NCBI RefSeq assembly: GCF_014642635.1
Contig: NZ_BMIQ01000007.1
Coordinates: 124,001 to 188,000, forward strand
Length of the DNA stretch: 64,000 nucleotides
Reading direction: 5' to 3'
Origin: Aureimonas endophytica
GTDB taxonomy: Bacteria > Pseudomonadota > Alphaproteobacteria > Rhizobiales > Rhizobiaceae
Position 1 is the stretch's first letter. Every line of letters begins with the position of its first letter. A program made the position numbers and the translations under genes. The notes beneath the pieces were generated by a model that saw nothing but the letters and a program-made list of their open reading frames with translations, was not told the origin of the DNA and ran no database searches. This document shows, piece after piece, positions 1 through 7,919 of this stretch.

Positions 1-897
1 GTAGACGACGAGGTACATGCCGATCGAGAACAGGACGATCTGCCACGGCGCCCCGCGCAGGACCTTCGACAGGTCGATCACCGCACCGCGCCCGCCGGTG
101 AACCACCGTCCCGCGACCGCCATGAGGACGAGGGCGGCGGCGCCGGTGACAAACGCGATCGGCACGCCGAGCGGCCCCGTCACGAAGTATGCGACGAGCA
201 GGAGCCCGAGGAGCGGGAACGCGGTGCGGAACACGGCCGGGTCGCCGATGGCGCTGCCGGGGGCTTCGAGCCGGCCCACGTCGTAGGTCGCCGGGATGTC
301 CTTCCGGAAGAACGCCCAAAGGACGAGGAGCGTCGCCGCCAGCGAGACGAGGTTCACCGGCACCATGACCGCGGCGTAGCGGCCGAAGGACACATCGAAG
401 AAGTTCGCGGTGACGATGTTGACGAGGTTCGACACCACGAGTGGCAGGCTGGTCGTGTCGGCGACGAACCCGCAGGCGACGACGAAGGCGAGCGCCCCGG
501 CCGGCGGGAAGTCGAGGCGCAGGAGGATGGCGAGCACGATCGGGGTGAGAAGCAGCGCTGCCCCGTCGTTGGCGAAGACGGCGGCGATCGCCGCACCCAG
601 CAGAACGACGAGCGGGAACAGCCGCCGCCCGTTGCCTCCGCCCCAGCGGGCGACGTGGAGAGCCGCCCAAGTGAAGAACCCGGCCTCGTCGAGGACGAGC
701 GAGATGACGATCAGCGCGACGAAGGTGAACGTCGCGTCCCACACGATCTTCCAGACCGTCCCGACGTCGCCCCAGCCGACGACGCCGGTCGCCAACGCGA
801 CGGCAGCGCCGGCGAGCGCCGACCACCCGATGCCGAGGCCCCTCGGCTGCCAGATGACGAGGACGAGGGTGGCGACGAAGATCGCGAGGGCCAGCAT
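1..897 (-). CDS. arsB: ArsB-type arsenite efflux permease (3' end cut by window edge)
   Basis: Arsenite/antimonite efflux permease of the inner membrane, last gene of the ars operon. The readable 299 residues from the ATG at 897 are a chain of hydrophobic helices and contain the ArsB hallmark [11 protein letters not shown] around residues 108-118. The ORF is still open at base 1, so roughly the last 130 residues of a usual 430-residue ArsB lie off the window. It follows arsH by 22 bases on the same strand. Together with arsC it completes the reduce-then-extrude arsenate pathway. No ArsA ATPase is seen, so the permease probably works alone on the proton gradient (family knowledge). Confidence 0.93.
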   Translation of the reverse strand, partial: MLALAIFVATLVLVIWQPRGLGIGWSALAGAAVALATGVVGWGDVGTVWKIVWDATFTFVALIVISLVLDEAGFFTWAALHVARWGGGNGRRLFPLVVLLGAAIAAVFANDGAALLLTPIVLAILLRLDFPPAGALAFVVACGFVADTTSLPLVVSNLVNIVTANFFDVSFGRYAAVMVPVNLVSLAATLLVLWAFFRKDIPATYDVGRLEAPGSAIGDPAVFRTAFPLLGLLLVAYFVTGPLGVPIAFVTGAAALVLMAVAGRWFTGGRGAVIDLSKVLRGAPWQIVLFSIGMYLVVY

Positions 898-919
898 GGA
901 CGGTCCGGAGACAAGAGGA

Positions 920-1645
920 TCAGAGGGTGCGCTGGTTGACGCGCTCGGACAGCTTCTCGGCGCTCTCGACGCGCTCGGAGTAGCGATCCGTCAGGTGGTC
1001 CGAGCGGCCGCGTACGAGGTGGGTGAACTTCACCAGTTCCTCGCAGACGTCGACCACGCGGCTGTAGAGGGCGGACGGCTTCATGCGCCCCGCCTCGTCG
1101 AACTCGAGGAAGGCCTTCGGCACCGACGACTGGTTGGGGATCGTCACCATGCGCATCCAGCGGCCGAGGATGCGCATCTGGTTCACGGCGTTGAAGGACT
1201 GCGAGCCGCCCGACACCTCCATGACGGCGAGCGTCTTGCCCTGCGTCGGACGCTTGGCGCCGAGGGCCAGGGGAATCCAGTCGATCTGCGCCTTCATGAT
1301 GGCCGTCATAGCGCCGTGGCGCTCCGGGCTGACCCAGACCATGCCCTCGGACCAGTCGGCTAGGTCGCGTAGCTCTTTCACCTTCGGGTGGTCGGGTTCC
1401 GCCCCATCGGGAAGCGGCAGACCGCGAGGGTCGAACGTGCGCACCTCGCAGTCGAACCAGCGAAGCAGGCGGCCGGCCTCCTCGGACAGGAGGCGGGAAT
1501 AGGACCGCTCGCGGATCGAGCCGTAGAGGACGAGGATGCGCGGCGGGTGCGTCGGTGCGCCGGGGCCGGCGAGCGCGTCCACGTCGATCGGGCGAAGCTG
1601 GTCGAGGTCCGCGGAGGGCAGGTCGCGCGCGGCGGGGTCTGTCAT
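920..1645 (-). CDS. arsH: ArsH, NADPH-dependent FMN reductase of arsenic resistance
   Basis: Flavoprotein of 241 residues that in characterised homologues uses NADPH to oxidise organoarsenicals. The FMN-binding phosphate loop [10 protein letters not shown] lies near residues 43-52, followed by the [13 protein letters not shown] segment typical of ArsH. The length matches rhizobial ArsH. The ATG at 1645 is preferred over an upstream in-frame start because it overlaps the arsC-arsN2 stop as ATGA, implying translational coupling. Cytoplasmic. It sits between the arsenate reductase fusion and arsB in a four-gene operon. Confidence 0.95.
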   Translation of the reverse strand: MTDPAARDLPSADLDQLRPIDVDALAGPGAPTHPPRILVLYGSIRERSYSRLLSEEAGRLLRWFDCEVRTFDPRGLPLPDGAEPDHPKVKELRDLADWSEGMVWVSPERHGAMTAIMKAQIDWIPLALGAKRPTQGKTLAVMEVSGGSQSFNAVNQMRILGRWMRMVTIPNQSSVPKAFLEFDEAGRMKPSALYSRVVDVCEELVKFTHLVRGRSDHLTDRYSERVESAEKLSERVNQRTL

Positions 1646-2496
1646 CGCGCGGTCTCCTTCCGCCACAGCACGGCCGAGGCCGAACACAGGCCCATGGCCT
1701 GCCGGGTCGCCAGCACCGCGGCGGGAGCCTCCGTCCGTTCGACGCGGCGGAAGCCGAGCGCCGCTAGGAAGGTCCGTTCCCCTGTCGTGAAGGCGAACGC
1801 GTCGGCTGCGCCTTGCCCGCGACCACGCTGCATCAGGTCAGCCGCGATCGCGCCGCCGACGCCGCGCCCGCGTTGCTCGGGAACGACGACGATGGATCGC
1901 AGGAGGACGGCGGCGCCGAGGGGTTCGAAGCCGCCGATCCCGACGAACTCGCCGTCCTCGGTGGCGTAGCGCAGGAACACCCGGCCGGGCTCCGCCACGT
2001 CCTCGGTCGGCAGCCCCGCCGCGGACAGGAGGCCGACGAGGCCGGCCGGATCGTCGACGGCGGTCGCGACGAGCGTCGGGATCATGCCGGGGTGCCTCCG
2101 ACAAGTCTCCCCGTCCTCCTTGGTGAAGGTGGCGACGGGGTTGGCGAGAAGCGGCAGCACCTTCTCCGAAGGGCGGCAGAGCGCGGCGCCCTTGTCCGTC
2201 ACGACGATCGGACGGTTGATCAGGATTGGGTGCGCCATCATGGCATCGAGGAGGGCGTCGTCGGACAGCGTCTGGTTCCCGAGGCCGAGTTCGGCGTAGG
2301 GCGTGCCCTTCTCGCGAAGGAGGTCGCGCGGGCGGATGCCCATGGCGTGGATCAGTTCGATCAGCCGCTCGCGGCTCGGGGGAGCCTTCAGGTACTCGAC
2401 GACCTCCGGCTCCTCGCCGGACTGTCGGATCATCTCCAGCGTGTTGCGGGACGTGCCGCAGGCGGGGTTGTGGTAGATCGTGACGGTCACGAGCAT
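1642..2496 (-). CDS. arsC: Arsenate reductase ArsC fused to ArsN2-like N-acetyltransferase
   Basis: A 284-residue two-domain protein. Residues about 1-135 are a glutaredoxin-dependent Ars[13 protein letters not shown] carries the catalytic Cys at about residue 10, and NRPIVVT and CRPSEKVL segments follow. Residues about 145-284 are a GNAT fold resembling ArsN2, with an acetyl-CoA loop [11 protein letters not shown]. No stop separates the two domains, and a methionine at the join (GMIPTL) marks where a separate arsN2 would start. ArsN acetyltransferases act on arsenical amino-acid analogues in characterised cases; here that is inference. The start at 2496 overlaps the arsR end by ten bases. 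Its stop overlaps the arsH start as ATGA. Confidence 0.9.
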   Translation of the reverse strand: MLVTVTIYHNPACGTSRNTLEMIRQSGEEPEVVEYLKAPPSRERLIELIHAMGIRPRDLLREKGTPYAELGLGNQTLSDDALLDAMMAHPILINRPIVVTDKGAALCRPSEKVLPLLANPVATFTKEDGETCRRHPGMIPTLVATAVDDPAGLVGLLSAAGLPTEDVAEPGRVFLRYATEDGEFVGIGGFEPLGAAVLLRSIVVVPEQRGRGVGGAIAADLMQRGRGQGAADAFAFTTGERTFLAALGFRRVERTEAPAAVLATRQAMGLCSASAVLWRKETAR

Positions 2497-2840
2497 GTCT
2501 CCGACGGGCATGACGGGGCGAGGAGGTCGGCGCCGAAGTTCCCGCAGATTGCCGGGTTCCCCGAACAGCAGTCCTCCGTCAGGAAGGCGAGGAGCTGGCG
2601 CATGTCGTCGTAGCTCGCCGCGTAGAGGATGCGGCGCCCATCTCGCCACGAGCGCAGAAGCTTGGCGCGTTCCAGCGTCGCGAGGTGAAAGCTCATCCGC
2701 GTCGGCGGGATGGACAGCGCCTCGGCGATCTCCCCGGACGGCATTCCGTTCGGGCCGGCCCGAACCAGCATCCGGAAGGCCGCGAGGCGGTCGGCGTGAG
2801 CGAGGGCGGACAGGGCGGCAACGGCTGAGTCGTCGTTCAT
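2487..2840 (-). CDS. arsR: ArsR-family arsenic-responsive repressor
   Basis: A 117-residue winged-helix repressor, first gene of the ars operon. The recognition helix region PPTRMSFHLATLERAKLL lies at about residues 45-62. Likely trivalent arsenic ligands are C91, C92 and C99 (DCCSGNPAIC) near the C-terminus. This differs from the helix-located CxC of the E. coli protein and resembles the C-terminal cysteine cluster of the Acidithiobacillus-type ArsR. Two further cysteines (C111, C116) end the protein. It probably autoregulates through the dyad just upstream of its start. The 3' end overlaps arsC. Confidence 0.93.
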   Translation of the reverse strand: MNDDSAVAALSALAHADRLAAFRMLVRAGPNGMPSGEIAEALSIPPTRMSFHLATLERAKLLRSWRDGRRILYAASYDDMRQLLAFLTEDCCSGNPAICGNFGADLLAPSCPSETCS

Positions 2841-2845
2841 CCCTA

Positions 2846-2862
2846 CGATATTGCAAATATCG
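2846..2862. promoter_or_regulatory. Candidate ArsR operator dyad
   Basis: Six bases upstream of the arsR start lies CGATATTGCAAATATCG, a near-perfect dyad with CGATAT/ATATCG arms in otherwise GC-rich DNA. Position and AT-rich symmetry fit an autoregulatory ArsR site overlapping the promoter. The binding assignment is inference. Confidence 0.55.
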
Positions 2863-2957
2863 TTGCAGTATTCAAGTGAGAAAGAACGGACGTCGGTGTT
2901 GCCGAGCGTGACATCCGTCCCCTCGAGGCCGGCAGGAAGCTGCCCCGCCGGGCGCGA

Positions 2958-3344
2958 TCAGGTCGAGGTCGTCCTGGCACCAGCCTTCTCCAGCGCCGGG
3001 AAGCCGCCCTCGACCGAAGCGACGTCGGCGTAGCCCATCTCCGCCAGCGCCTTGGCCGCCAGCGTCGAGCGACCGCCCGAGGCGCAGAACAGGAGGATCC
3101 GCTTGGCGGGGTCGAGCCGCGGGTTGTGGCTGGGGCTCGAGGGATCGGCCTGGAACTCGAGAAGGCCCCGCGGCACATGGACGGCCCCCGCGACGGTTCC
3201 CGTCTTCACCACCTCGTTGGCCTCGCGCACGTCAACGAACACGGTGTCGGGCGAACCCACCTCGGCGGCCGCCTCCTCGGCCGTGACGCTCGTCACCCCG
3301 GCACGGGCCTCGGCGACGACGTCCTTCGCACTTCGTATGGTCAT
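2958..3344 (-). CDS. Single-domain rhodanese-like sulfurtransferase
   Basis: A 128-residue rhodanese domain protein. The active-site loop is C87-A-S-G-G-R-S, preceded by the DVREANEV motif near residues 38-45. The ATG at 3344 has a good ribosome-binding site (GGAGAG). It is the last gene of the persulfide operon, 17 bases after the persulfide dioxygenase. Rhodaneses of this context move sulfane sulfur between persulfide, thiosulfate and sulfite (family knowledge). Cytoplasmic, no signal peptide. Confidence 0.92.
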   Translation of the reverse strand: MTIRSAKDVVAEARAGVTSVTAEEAAAEVGSPDTVFVDVREANEVVKTGTVAGAVHVPRGLLEFQADPSSPSHNPRLDPAKRILLFCASGGRSTLAAKALAEMGYADVASVEGGFPALEKAGARTTST

Positions 3345-3361
3345 GGGTCTCTCCTTCACGT

Positions 3362-4267
3362 TCACCAGGCCGCGCCTTCGAGCGCGTCGAGCGGGATCTT
3401 CAGGTAGCGCCGTCCGTCGTCCTCGGGTTCCGGCAGGCGACCGCCCCGGATGTTCACCTGGAGCGAATGGAGGATGAGGTTCGGCATGGCGAGCTCGCGG
3501 TCGCGGTCCTCGCGAAGCTTGACGAAGGCCTCGCGCGTGGGCGCCTTCACGAGGTGGACGTTCGTGCGGCGCTGTTCGTCGACCGTCGATTCCCAGCGCG
3601 GCTCTCGTCCGCCCGGCTGGTAGTCGTGTCCGGTGAAGACGCGCGTGTTGCCCGGCAGGGCCAGGATGCGCTGGATGCTGTCCCAGAGCGCGTCCGCGCT
3701 GCCCCCGGGGAAGTCGGCCCGCGCCGTGCCGCCGTCCGGCATGAACAGCGTGTCGTGGACGAAGACGGTGTCGCCGACCCGGTAGGCGATCGAGGCCAGC
3801 GTGTGGCCCGGCGTGAACAGGACCTCGACCTCGAGGTTGCCGATCCGGAAGCGCTCGCCGTCCGCGAAGAGACGGTTCCACTGCGAGCCGTCGGCCGGGC
3901 AGCAGCCCTTGATATGATAGATCCCCTGCCAGAGCTTTTGGACCCCGCGCACCTTCTCGCCGATCGCCGTCGGGGCGCCCGTCCGGTCGTGCAGGTAGCC
4001 GGCCGCCGAGAAGTGGTCGGCGTGCGGGTGCGTGTCGAGGATCCATTCCAGCCGCAAGCCCTCGCGCTCGATGAAGGCGAGGATCTCGTCGGCCGAGGTT
4101 GTGGCGGTCGCGCCCGACTTCGGGTCGAAGTCGAGCACGGGGTCGATGATAGCGCAGGCCCGCGTCTCGGGATCGGCGACGACGTACTGGACGCTGAACG
4201 TGCGCTTGTCGAAGAAGCCGGTGACGACGGGCGTGCCGGCGAGGCGATCGGGTGTCGGGGACGACAT
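3362..4267 (-). CDS. blh: MBL-fold persulfide dioxygenase (Blh/ETHE1-like)
   Basis: A 301-residue metallo-beta-lactamase fold enzyme that in BigR operons oxidises glutathione persulfide to sulfite. The metal motif THPHADH lies about residues 77-83; further ligands are the His of FTPGHTLAS, the Asp of HDTLFMPD and the His of FTGHDYQPGG. Length fits the family. The start at 4267 has a weak GAGAA signal; an in-frame ATG at 4279 is the alternative. It lies downstream of the TauE/SafE exporter and upstream of the rhodanese, an order matching sulfide-detoxification operons. Confidence 0.92.
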   Translation of the reverse strand: MSSPTPDRLAGTPVVTGFFDKRTFSVQYVVADPETRACAIIDPVLDFDPKSGATATTSADEILAFIEREGLRLEWILDTHPHADHFSAAGYLHDRTGAPTAIGEKVRGVQKLWQGIYHIKGCCPADGSQWNRLFADGERFRIGNLEVEVLFTPGHTLASIAYRVGDTVFVHDTLFMPDGGTARADFPGGSADALWDSIQRILALPGNTRVFTGHDYQPGGREPRWESTVDEQRRTNVHLVKAPTREAFVKLREDRDRELAMPNLILHSLQVNIRGGRLPEPEDDGRRYLKIPLDALEGAAW

Positions 4268-4310
4268 GTCGGTTCTCATGACGGTGAGTGTGTGGGTTCG
4301 GATGGGGGGA

Positions 4311-5111
4311 TCAGGCGAGAAGCGCGCCGGACCCCTTGGCGACGATGAAGAGGCCGACGGCAACGACGAGGCCGGCGAAGGCGAGGCCGAGCGTCTGCTT
4401 GTGGCTGGCGAGGCGTGTTCCGAGCGCGGTCCCGGCCCAGCCGCCGACGAGACCGCCGGCGACGAAGAGGGCGGCGACGGGCCAGTCGACGAGCCCGGAG
4501 AGGGCGTAGCTCCCCGCGGTCGCCGCGCCGAAGGCCGCGACGCCAACGAGTGAGGTGCCGATGGCGTAGGCCAGCGGCATGCCCGTCGCGAGGACGAGGC
4601 CCGGCACGATCAGGAAGCCGCCGCCGATCCCGAAGAAGCCGGAGAACAGACCGACCGCGAACCCAATGCCGACCAGCATCGGCAGGAGGCGGGGGGCGCT
4701 CTCCCAGGTCAGGCGAACAGCGGGATCGCCCGCCGTGCCTCGGCGACGCATCATGGCGAGGCCGACGCCGATCATCACGAGGCCGAAGAGGGCGAGGAGC
4801 CGTTCGCCATCGACGGCCTTGGCCGCTGCTGCGCCCGCCAGCGAGCCCGCGACCCCGGCGAGGGCGAAGACGGCGGCGCAGCGCCACTTCACCCGGCCGG
4901 CCCTCGCATGCGGCACGAGGTTGCCGAGCGCGCTGGCCGCGACCGCGACCGCACTCGTTCCGATCGCCACGTGCGGCGAGGCAATGCCCACGACGTAGAC
5001 GAGGAGCGGGACCGCGAGGATCGAGCCGCCCCCGCCGAAGAGGCCGAGGACGAGGCCGACGAGGCCGCCCGAGCCCGTCGCGGCGGCGAGCATGACGGGA
5101 GCGGCGGTCAT
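4311..5111 (-). CDS. TauE/SafE family sulfite or anion exporter
   Basis: A 266-residue inner membrane protein with about eight hydrophobic segments. It carries the twin family motifs GLFGGGGSILAVPLLVY near the N-terminus and GFFGIGGGFLIVPGLVL in the second half. The start overlaps the stop of the preceding gene as ATGA. In BigR operons this protein is thought to export the sulfite produced by the persulfide dioxygenase. Substrate here is inferred from context. Confidence 0.9.
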   Translation of the reverse strand: MTAAPVMLAAATGSGGLVGLVLGLFGGGGSILAVPLLVYVVGIASPHVAIGTSAVAVAASALGNLVPHARAGRVKWRCAAVFALAGVAGSLAGAAAAKAVDGERLLALFGLVMIGVGLAMMRRRGTAGDPAVRLTWESAPRLLPMLVGIGFAVGLFSGFFGIGGGFLIVPGLVLATGMPLAYAIGTSLVGVAAFGAATAGSYALSGLVDWPVAALFVAGGLVGGWAGTALGTRLASHKQTLGLAFAGLVVAVGLFIVAKGSGALLA

Positions 5112-5566
5112 GCGTCCGCCTCCTGCCCGGGCGCGGCAGAGGCCACCGCGGCGCTCGGATCCAGCGTCAGTCGAAACAGGAGCATGCCCGCGACCATCGC
5201 CGCGACGAAGACAAGCGCGGGCACCGGGCTCAGGCCGATCGCGGCGATCGCCGGACCCGGGCACAGGCCGACGAGCCCCCAGCCGAGGCCGAAGATCACG
5301 GCACCGAACAGAAGCCGGGCGTCGATGTCGCGGCGCGTCGGGATCTCGAATCTTGGGGCGACCAGCGGGCGTCCCATGCGACGGGCAAGGGCGAAAGCGG
5401 GCGCGGAGACGAGGATCGCGCCGCCCATGACGAAGGCAAGGCTCGGGTCCCAGTTCCCGAACACGTCGAGGAAGCCGAGAACCTTCTCGGGGACGACCAT
5501 CTGCGAGACGACGAGCCCGACGCCGAAGACGAGGCCGGACAGAAGGGCGAGGAGGATGCGGGCCAT
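5108..5566 (-). CDS. YeeE/YedE-type (DUF6691) sulfur transporter subunit, PmpB-like
   Basis: A 152-residue membrane protein with four hydrophobic segments. It has the G-x-C-P-G-P motif (VGLCPGPAI) characteristic of one half of the split YeeE/YedE proteins. It pairs with the preceding gene, which carries the complementary GSGCTSGHG motif, so the two half-size proteins probably form one heteromeric channel for thiosulfate or persulfide-type sulfur. The gene is three bases from its partner and overlaps the exporter gene after it. Confidence 0.9.
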   Translation of the reverse strand: MARILLALLSGLVFGVGLVVSQMVVPEKVLGFLDVFGNWDPSLAFVMGGAILVSAPAFALARRMGRPLVAPRFEIPTRRDIDARLLFGAVIFGLGWGLVGLCPGPAIAAIGLSPVPALVFVAAMVAGMLLFRLTLDPSAAVASAAPGQEADA

Positions 5567-5569
5567 GGG

Positions 5570-5995
5570 TCAGGCTCCGAGGACGTGGCGGACGACGAAG
5601 ACGGTGGCGGCGGCGCTCGCCATGAAGGTCAGCGTCGCGACGATCGAGCGGCCCGACCCGCGGCCGATGCCGCAGACGCCATGACCGCTGGTGCAGCCCG
5701 ACCCGAGGCGCGTGCCAAAGCCGACGAGGACGCCGGCGAGCGCGACAATGGGAAGCGTCGCCCCCACCTGCACGACCGGCAGGGCGTATCCGGCGAGGGC
5801 CATCACAGGGACGGCAGCCAGCAGCCCGACCAGGAAGGCGAGGCGCCACCCAGTCTCCGACCCGCCGATCTTCAAGGCCCCGTCGAGGATGCCGCTGATG
5901 CCGGCGATGCGCCCGTTCGCCAGAAGCAGGATGGCGACGGAGAGGCCGATCAGGAGGCCGCCACCGAGGGCGGACACGGGAGTGAAGTGATCCAT
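5570..5995 (-). CDS. YeeE/YedE family sulfur transporter subunit, PmpA-like
   Basis: A 141-residue membrane protein with four hydrophobic stretches and the signature GSGCTSGHGVCGIGR near residues 99-113. The conserved cysteines of this motif handle the sulfur atom in YeeE structures (established for the family). It is the first structural gene after bigR, 45 bases downstream, and is followed immediately by its partner half. Likely function is sulfur compound movement across the inner membrane. Confidence 0.9.
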   Translation of the reverse strand: MDHFTPVSALGGGLLIGLSVAILLLANGRIAGISGILDGALKIGGSETGWRLAFLVGLLAAVPVMALAGYALPVVQVGATLPIVALAGVLVGFGTRLGSGCTSGHGVCGIGRGSGRSIVATLTFMASAAATVFVVRHVLGA

Positions 5996-6040
5996 GGTCG
6001 TGGCTCCTCAGGCGACAAGCGTCGGCGGGGAAGGCGCCAC

Positions 6041-6355
6041 CTAAACCCCATTCTTGGGCGGACAGAACAGGCCCTGAAGCGTCCCGAAGAGCGCTTCGAT
6101 CCTCGGATCGGCGATGTGGTACCAGAGCGTCTGGCTCTCACGCCGGTAGGCGACGATGCCCTGCTCGCGCAGGACGGTGAGGTGCTGGGAAAGCGCCGAC
6201 TGCGACAGGCCGACGGCGTCGGCCAGCGTGCCGACGTTCGCCTCGCCCATGTCGAGGAGCTTGCACAAGAGCATGAGGCGCCGCTCGTTGGCGACCGCCT
6301 TCAGGATGGCGGCGACCTCGCTCGCCTTGGCTTCGAACTCCTGCATGCCGTCCAC
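6041..6355 (-). CDS. bigR: BigR/SqrR-like persulfide-sensing ArsR-family repressor
   Basis: A winged-helix repressor of about 104 residues. The GTG at 6355 has an excellent ribosome-binding site (GGAGGG seven bases upstream); an ATG at 6376 would add seven residues but has no such site. Recognition helix: SQSALSQHLTVLREQG. Two cysteines, LLCKL in the N-terminal helix and LFCPP near the C-terminus, are 67 residues apart, as in BigR, where they form a disulfide or polysulfide bridge on sulfide stress. It heads a six-gene operon ending in the rhodanese and probably represses it. Confidence 0.92.
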   Translation of the reverse strand: MDGMQEFEAKASEVAAILKAVANERRLMLLCKLLDMGEANVGTLADAVGLSQSALSQHLTVLREQGIVAYRRESQTLWYHIADPRIEALFGTLQGLFCPPKNGV

Positions 6356-6384
6356 CTGCGTGCCCTCCTTGTGCATGAGAAAAA

Positions 6385-6405
6385 TCTAATATAGTGATCT
6401 CTAAT
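6385..6405 (-). promoter_or_regulatory. Candidate BigR-regulated promoter/operator
   Basis: An AT-rich island of about 25 bases upstream of bigR holds two direct copies of TCTAAT (6385-6390 and 6400-6405) and, on the minus strand, a TATATT that could serve as a -10. BigR sites are AT-rich, so this is the natural operator position. The exact footprint is inference. Confidence 0.45.
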
Positions 6406-6558
6406 GTTCAAGGGCGTCGTGAGTGTGGGGTTGGTGGAAGTGTTGCTCACCGTTTCACAACCGCAGGGCCCGGAGATCGACACGGTGACCGCCGCTCGCG
6501 GTATCCCGGGTCTCGAGGAGGCTGCCGGACCGTCCCGTCCCTTCCGGTTCGGCAGCCC

Positions 6559-6591
6559 ATGGCTGGGTGCCCGTCTTGGGCACCCAGCCAT
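6559..6591. terminator. Perfect 14-bp inverted repeat (hairpin), role unclear
   Basis: ATGGCTGGGTGCCC (6559-6572) and its exact reverse complement (6578-6591) flank a 5-base loop GTCTT. This stem is very stable, lies in the 290-base gap between bigR and the small exported protein, and lacks a T-run on either side. It may be a terminator-like or insulating structure, or a binding site. The stretch 6406-6646 otherwise holds nothing recognisable. Confidence 0.5.
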
Positions 6592-6646
6592 ACGGCCTAG
6601 CCTCGATCGATACGATCGGCGGTGGCCATCCGCTCCGCCGCCCTCT

Positions 6647-6991
6647 ATGGTCCGCGCCATGCATGCATGGGCGAGATGGCTGGCGACGATCGTGATGGCC
6701 TTGGGCTTCCTGGCCCAGGGTACGCTCGCGCTGTCGACGAGCGCCCATGCCGGAACCTGCAAGCGGTTCGTCTCGGTCTCGTCGACAACCGCCCGGGACA
6801 GCGCCGTCACCCTTGTCGGACAAGGGCAGGTGCAGGGCTGCAAGGTCGTTGCCGACCGCCTCGGTGTATCCATGCTGACGGAGCCGGACGCCGCGACGCC
6901 CGCACCACCCCCCGCGGTTGAGGAGGCCGTGCCGCACTGGATGCCGGATGGGCTCGACCGTCCGCCGAAGGGCACGGGAACGAAGGCCTAG
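6647..6991 (+). CDS. Small exported protein of unknown function
   Basis: A 114-residue predicted secreted protein. A signal peptide covers about residues 1-35: charged start, hydrophobic LATIVMALGFLAQGTLAL, and a probable cleavage after AHA. The mature part has two cysteines (GTCKRF and QGCKVV) that could form a disulfide, and a proline-rich tail. No family is recognised. The start at 6647 is chosen because it places the signal peptide at the N-terminus; the frame is open further upstream. It stands alone, upstream of the L,D-transpeptidase in the same direction. Confidence 0.5.
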   Translation: MVRAMHAWARWLATIVMALGFLAQGTLALSTSAHAGTCKRFVSVSSTTARDSAVTLVGQGQVQGCKVVADRLGVSMLTEPDAATPAPPPAVEEAVPHWMPDGLDRPPKGTGTKA

Positions 6992-7138
6992 TCACCCATT
7001 CCCCGTCTCACGCGTGAATGGCGCGCTCGCCCTGCGAGCCCGTACCCTCACGCCTTCGAAGTGTTCTCATCCATGCCCGTGATCTCAACCGGGGTCGGCG
7101 CCGATCCTGCGGCCGCCGAACGCCCCGCCGTGTCCCCG

Positions 7139-7855
7139 ATGCCCCGACGCGCCTTCCTCTCCGGCCTGTGCGCCGTGGCCCTGTCAGGTTGCGTGGCGAC
7201 GCCGAAGCCTGCCGTCGCTCCGCCTCCACCGGCTCGCCGTCCTCCCGCAGAACCGACTACGCCGGCTGCGCCCCGCGCCGTCCCGCTGATGTACCAAGCT
7301 CTTCCGAACGAGCGCTTCTCCGTTCCGGCGGTGGACGTGTCGAAGGTCGATCCGGTGTTCTGGCGACAGGAGGACGTCGACTATCCCACGAGCGAACGCG
7401 TCGGGACGCTCGTCGTCGACACCGCGGCCAAGTACCTCTACCACGTCACCGCGCCTGGCCGCGCCACGCGATACGGGATCGGCGTTGGGCGGCAGGGCTT
7501 CGCCTGGTCCGGGCGGGCCCACATGGCCTACAAGCGCGAGTGGCCGCGCTGGACGCCGCCGGACTCCATGGTCGAGCGCCAGCCGGAGCTCAGACCCTAC
7601 TCGATCGCCAACGGCGGCATGGACCCTGGGCCGACGAACCCGCTCGGAGCCCGCGCCCACTACATCCACCAAGGCAACGTCGACACGCTTTACCGCCTGC
7701 ACGGGACGCACCAGCCATGGTCGATCGGCAAGGCCGTGTCGTCGGGCTGCATCCGCCTCCTGAACCAGGACGTCATCCACCTCTACGACAACGTGCGGAA
7801 CGGAAGCCCGATCATCGTCATGGAGCATGGCGGCGCTGGCCTGGCCAACGCGTGA
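7139..7855 (+). CDS. L,D-transpeptidase (YkuD/ErfK family) lipoprotein
   Basis: A 238-residue cell-wall enzyme that crosslinks peptidoglycan 3-3 or attaches proteins to it. Catalytic motif: H188-G-T followed by SSGC204IR, with Cys204 the nucleophile. The N-terminus has a twin arginine and a lipobox ALSGC (Cys18), so the protein is probably a lipoprotein in the periplasm. A proline-rich linker (about 22-48) precedes the domain. The ATG at 7139 is preferred because it places the signal correctly; in-frame GTG 7061 would bury it. Convergent with the MFS gene. Confidence 0.9.
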   Translation: MPRRAFLSGLCAVALSGCVATPKPAVAPPPPARRPPAEPTTPAAPRAVPLMYQALPNERFSVPAVDVSKVDPVFWRQEDVDYPTSERVGTLVVDTAAKYLYHVTAPGRATRYGIGVGRQGFAWSGRAHMAYKREWPRWTPPDSMVERQPELRPYSIANGGMDPGPTNPLGARAHYIHQGNVDTLYRLHGTHQPWSIGKAVSSGCIRLLNQDVIHLYDNVRNGSPIIVMEHGGAGLANA

Positions 7856-7860
7856 GAAGG

Positions 7861-7893
7861 CGCGGGGCGACGGGAGGGACCCGCCGCCCCGCG
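7861..7893. terminator. Bidirectional terminator-like hairpin
   Basis: CGCGGGGCG (7861-7869) pairs with CGCCCCGCG (7885-7893), with further GGG/CCC pairing inside. It lies between the convergent ends of the L,D-transpeptidase and MFS genes, which is where a shared terminator is expected. No clear T-run. Confidence 0.6.
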
Positions 7894-7919
7894 AGTTCGA
7901 GTGGCGACCAGCCCCTGCT

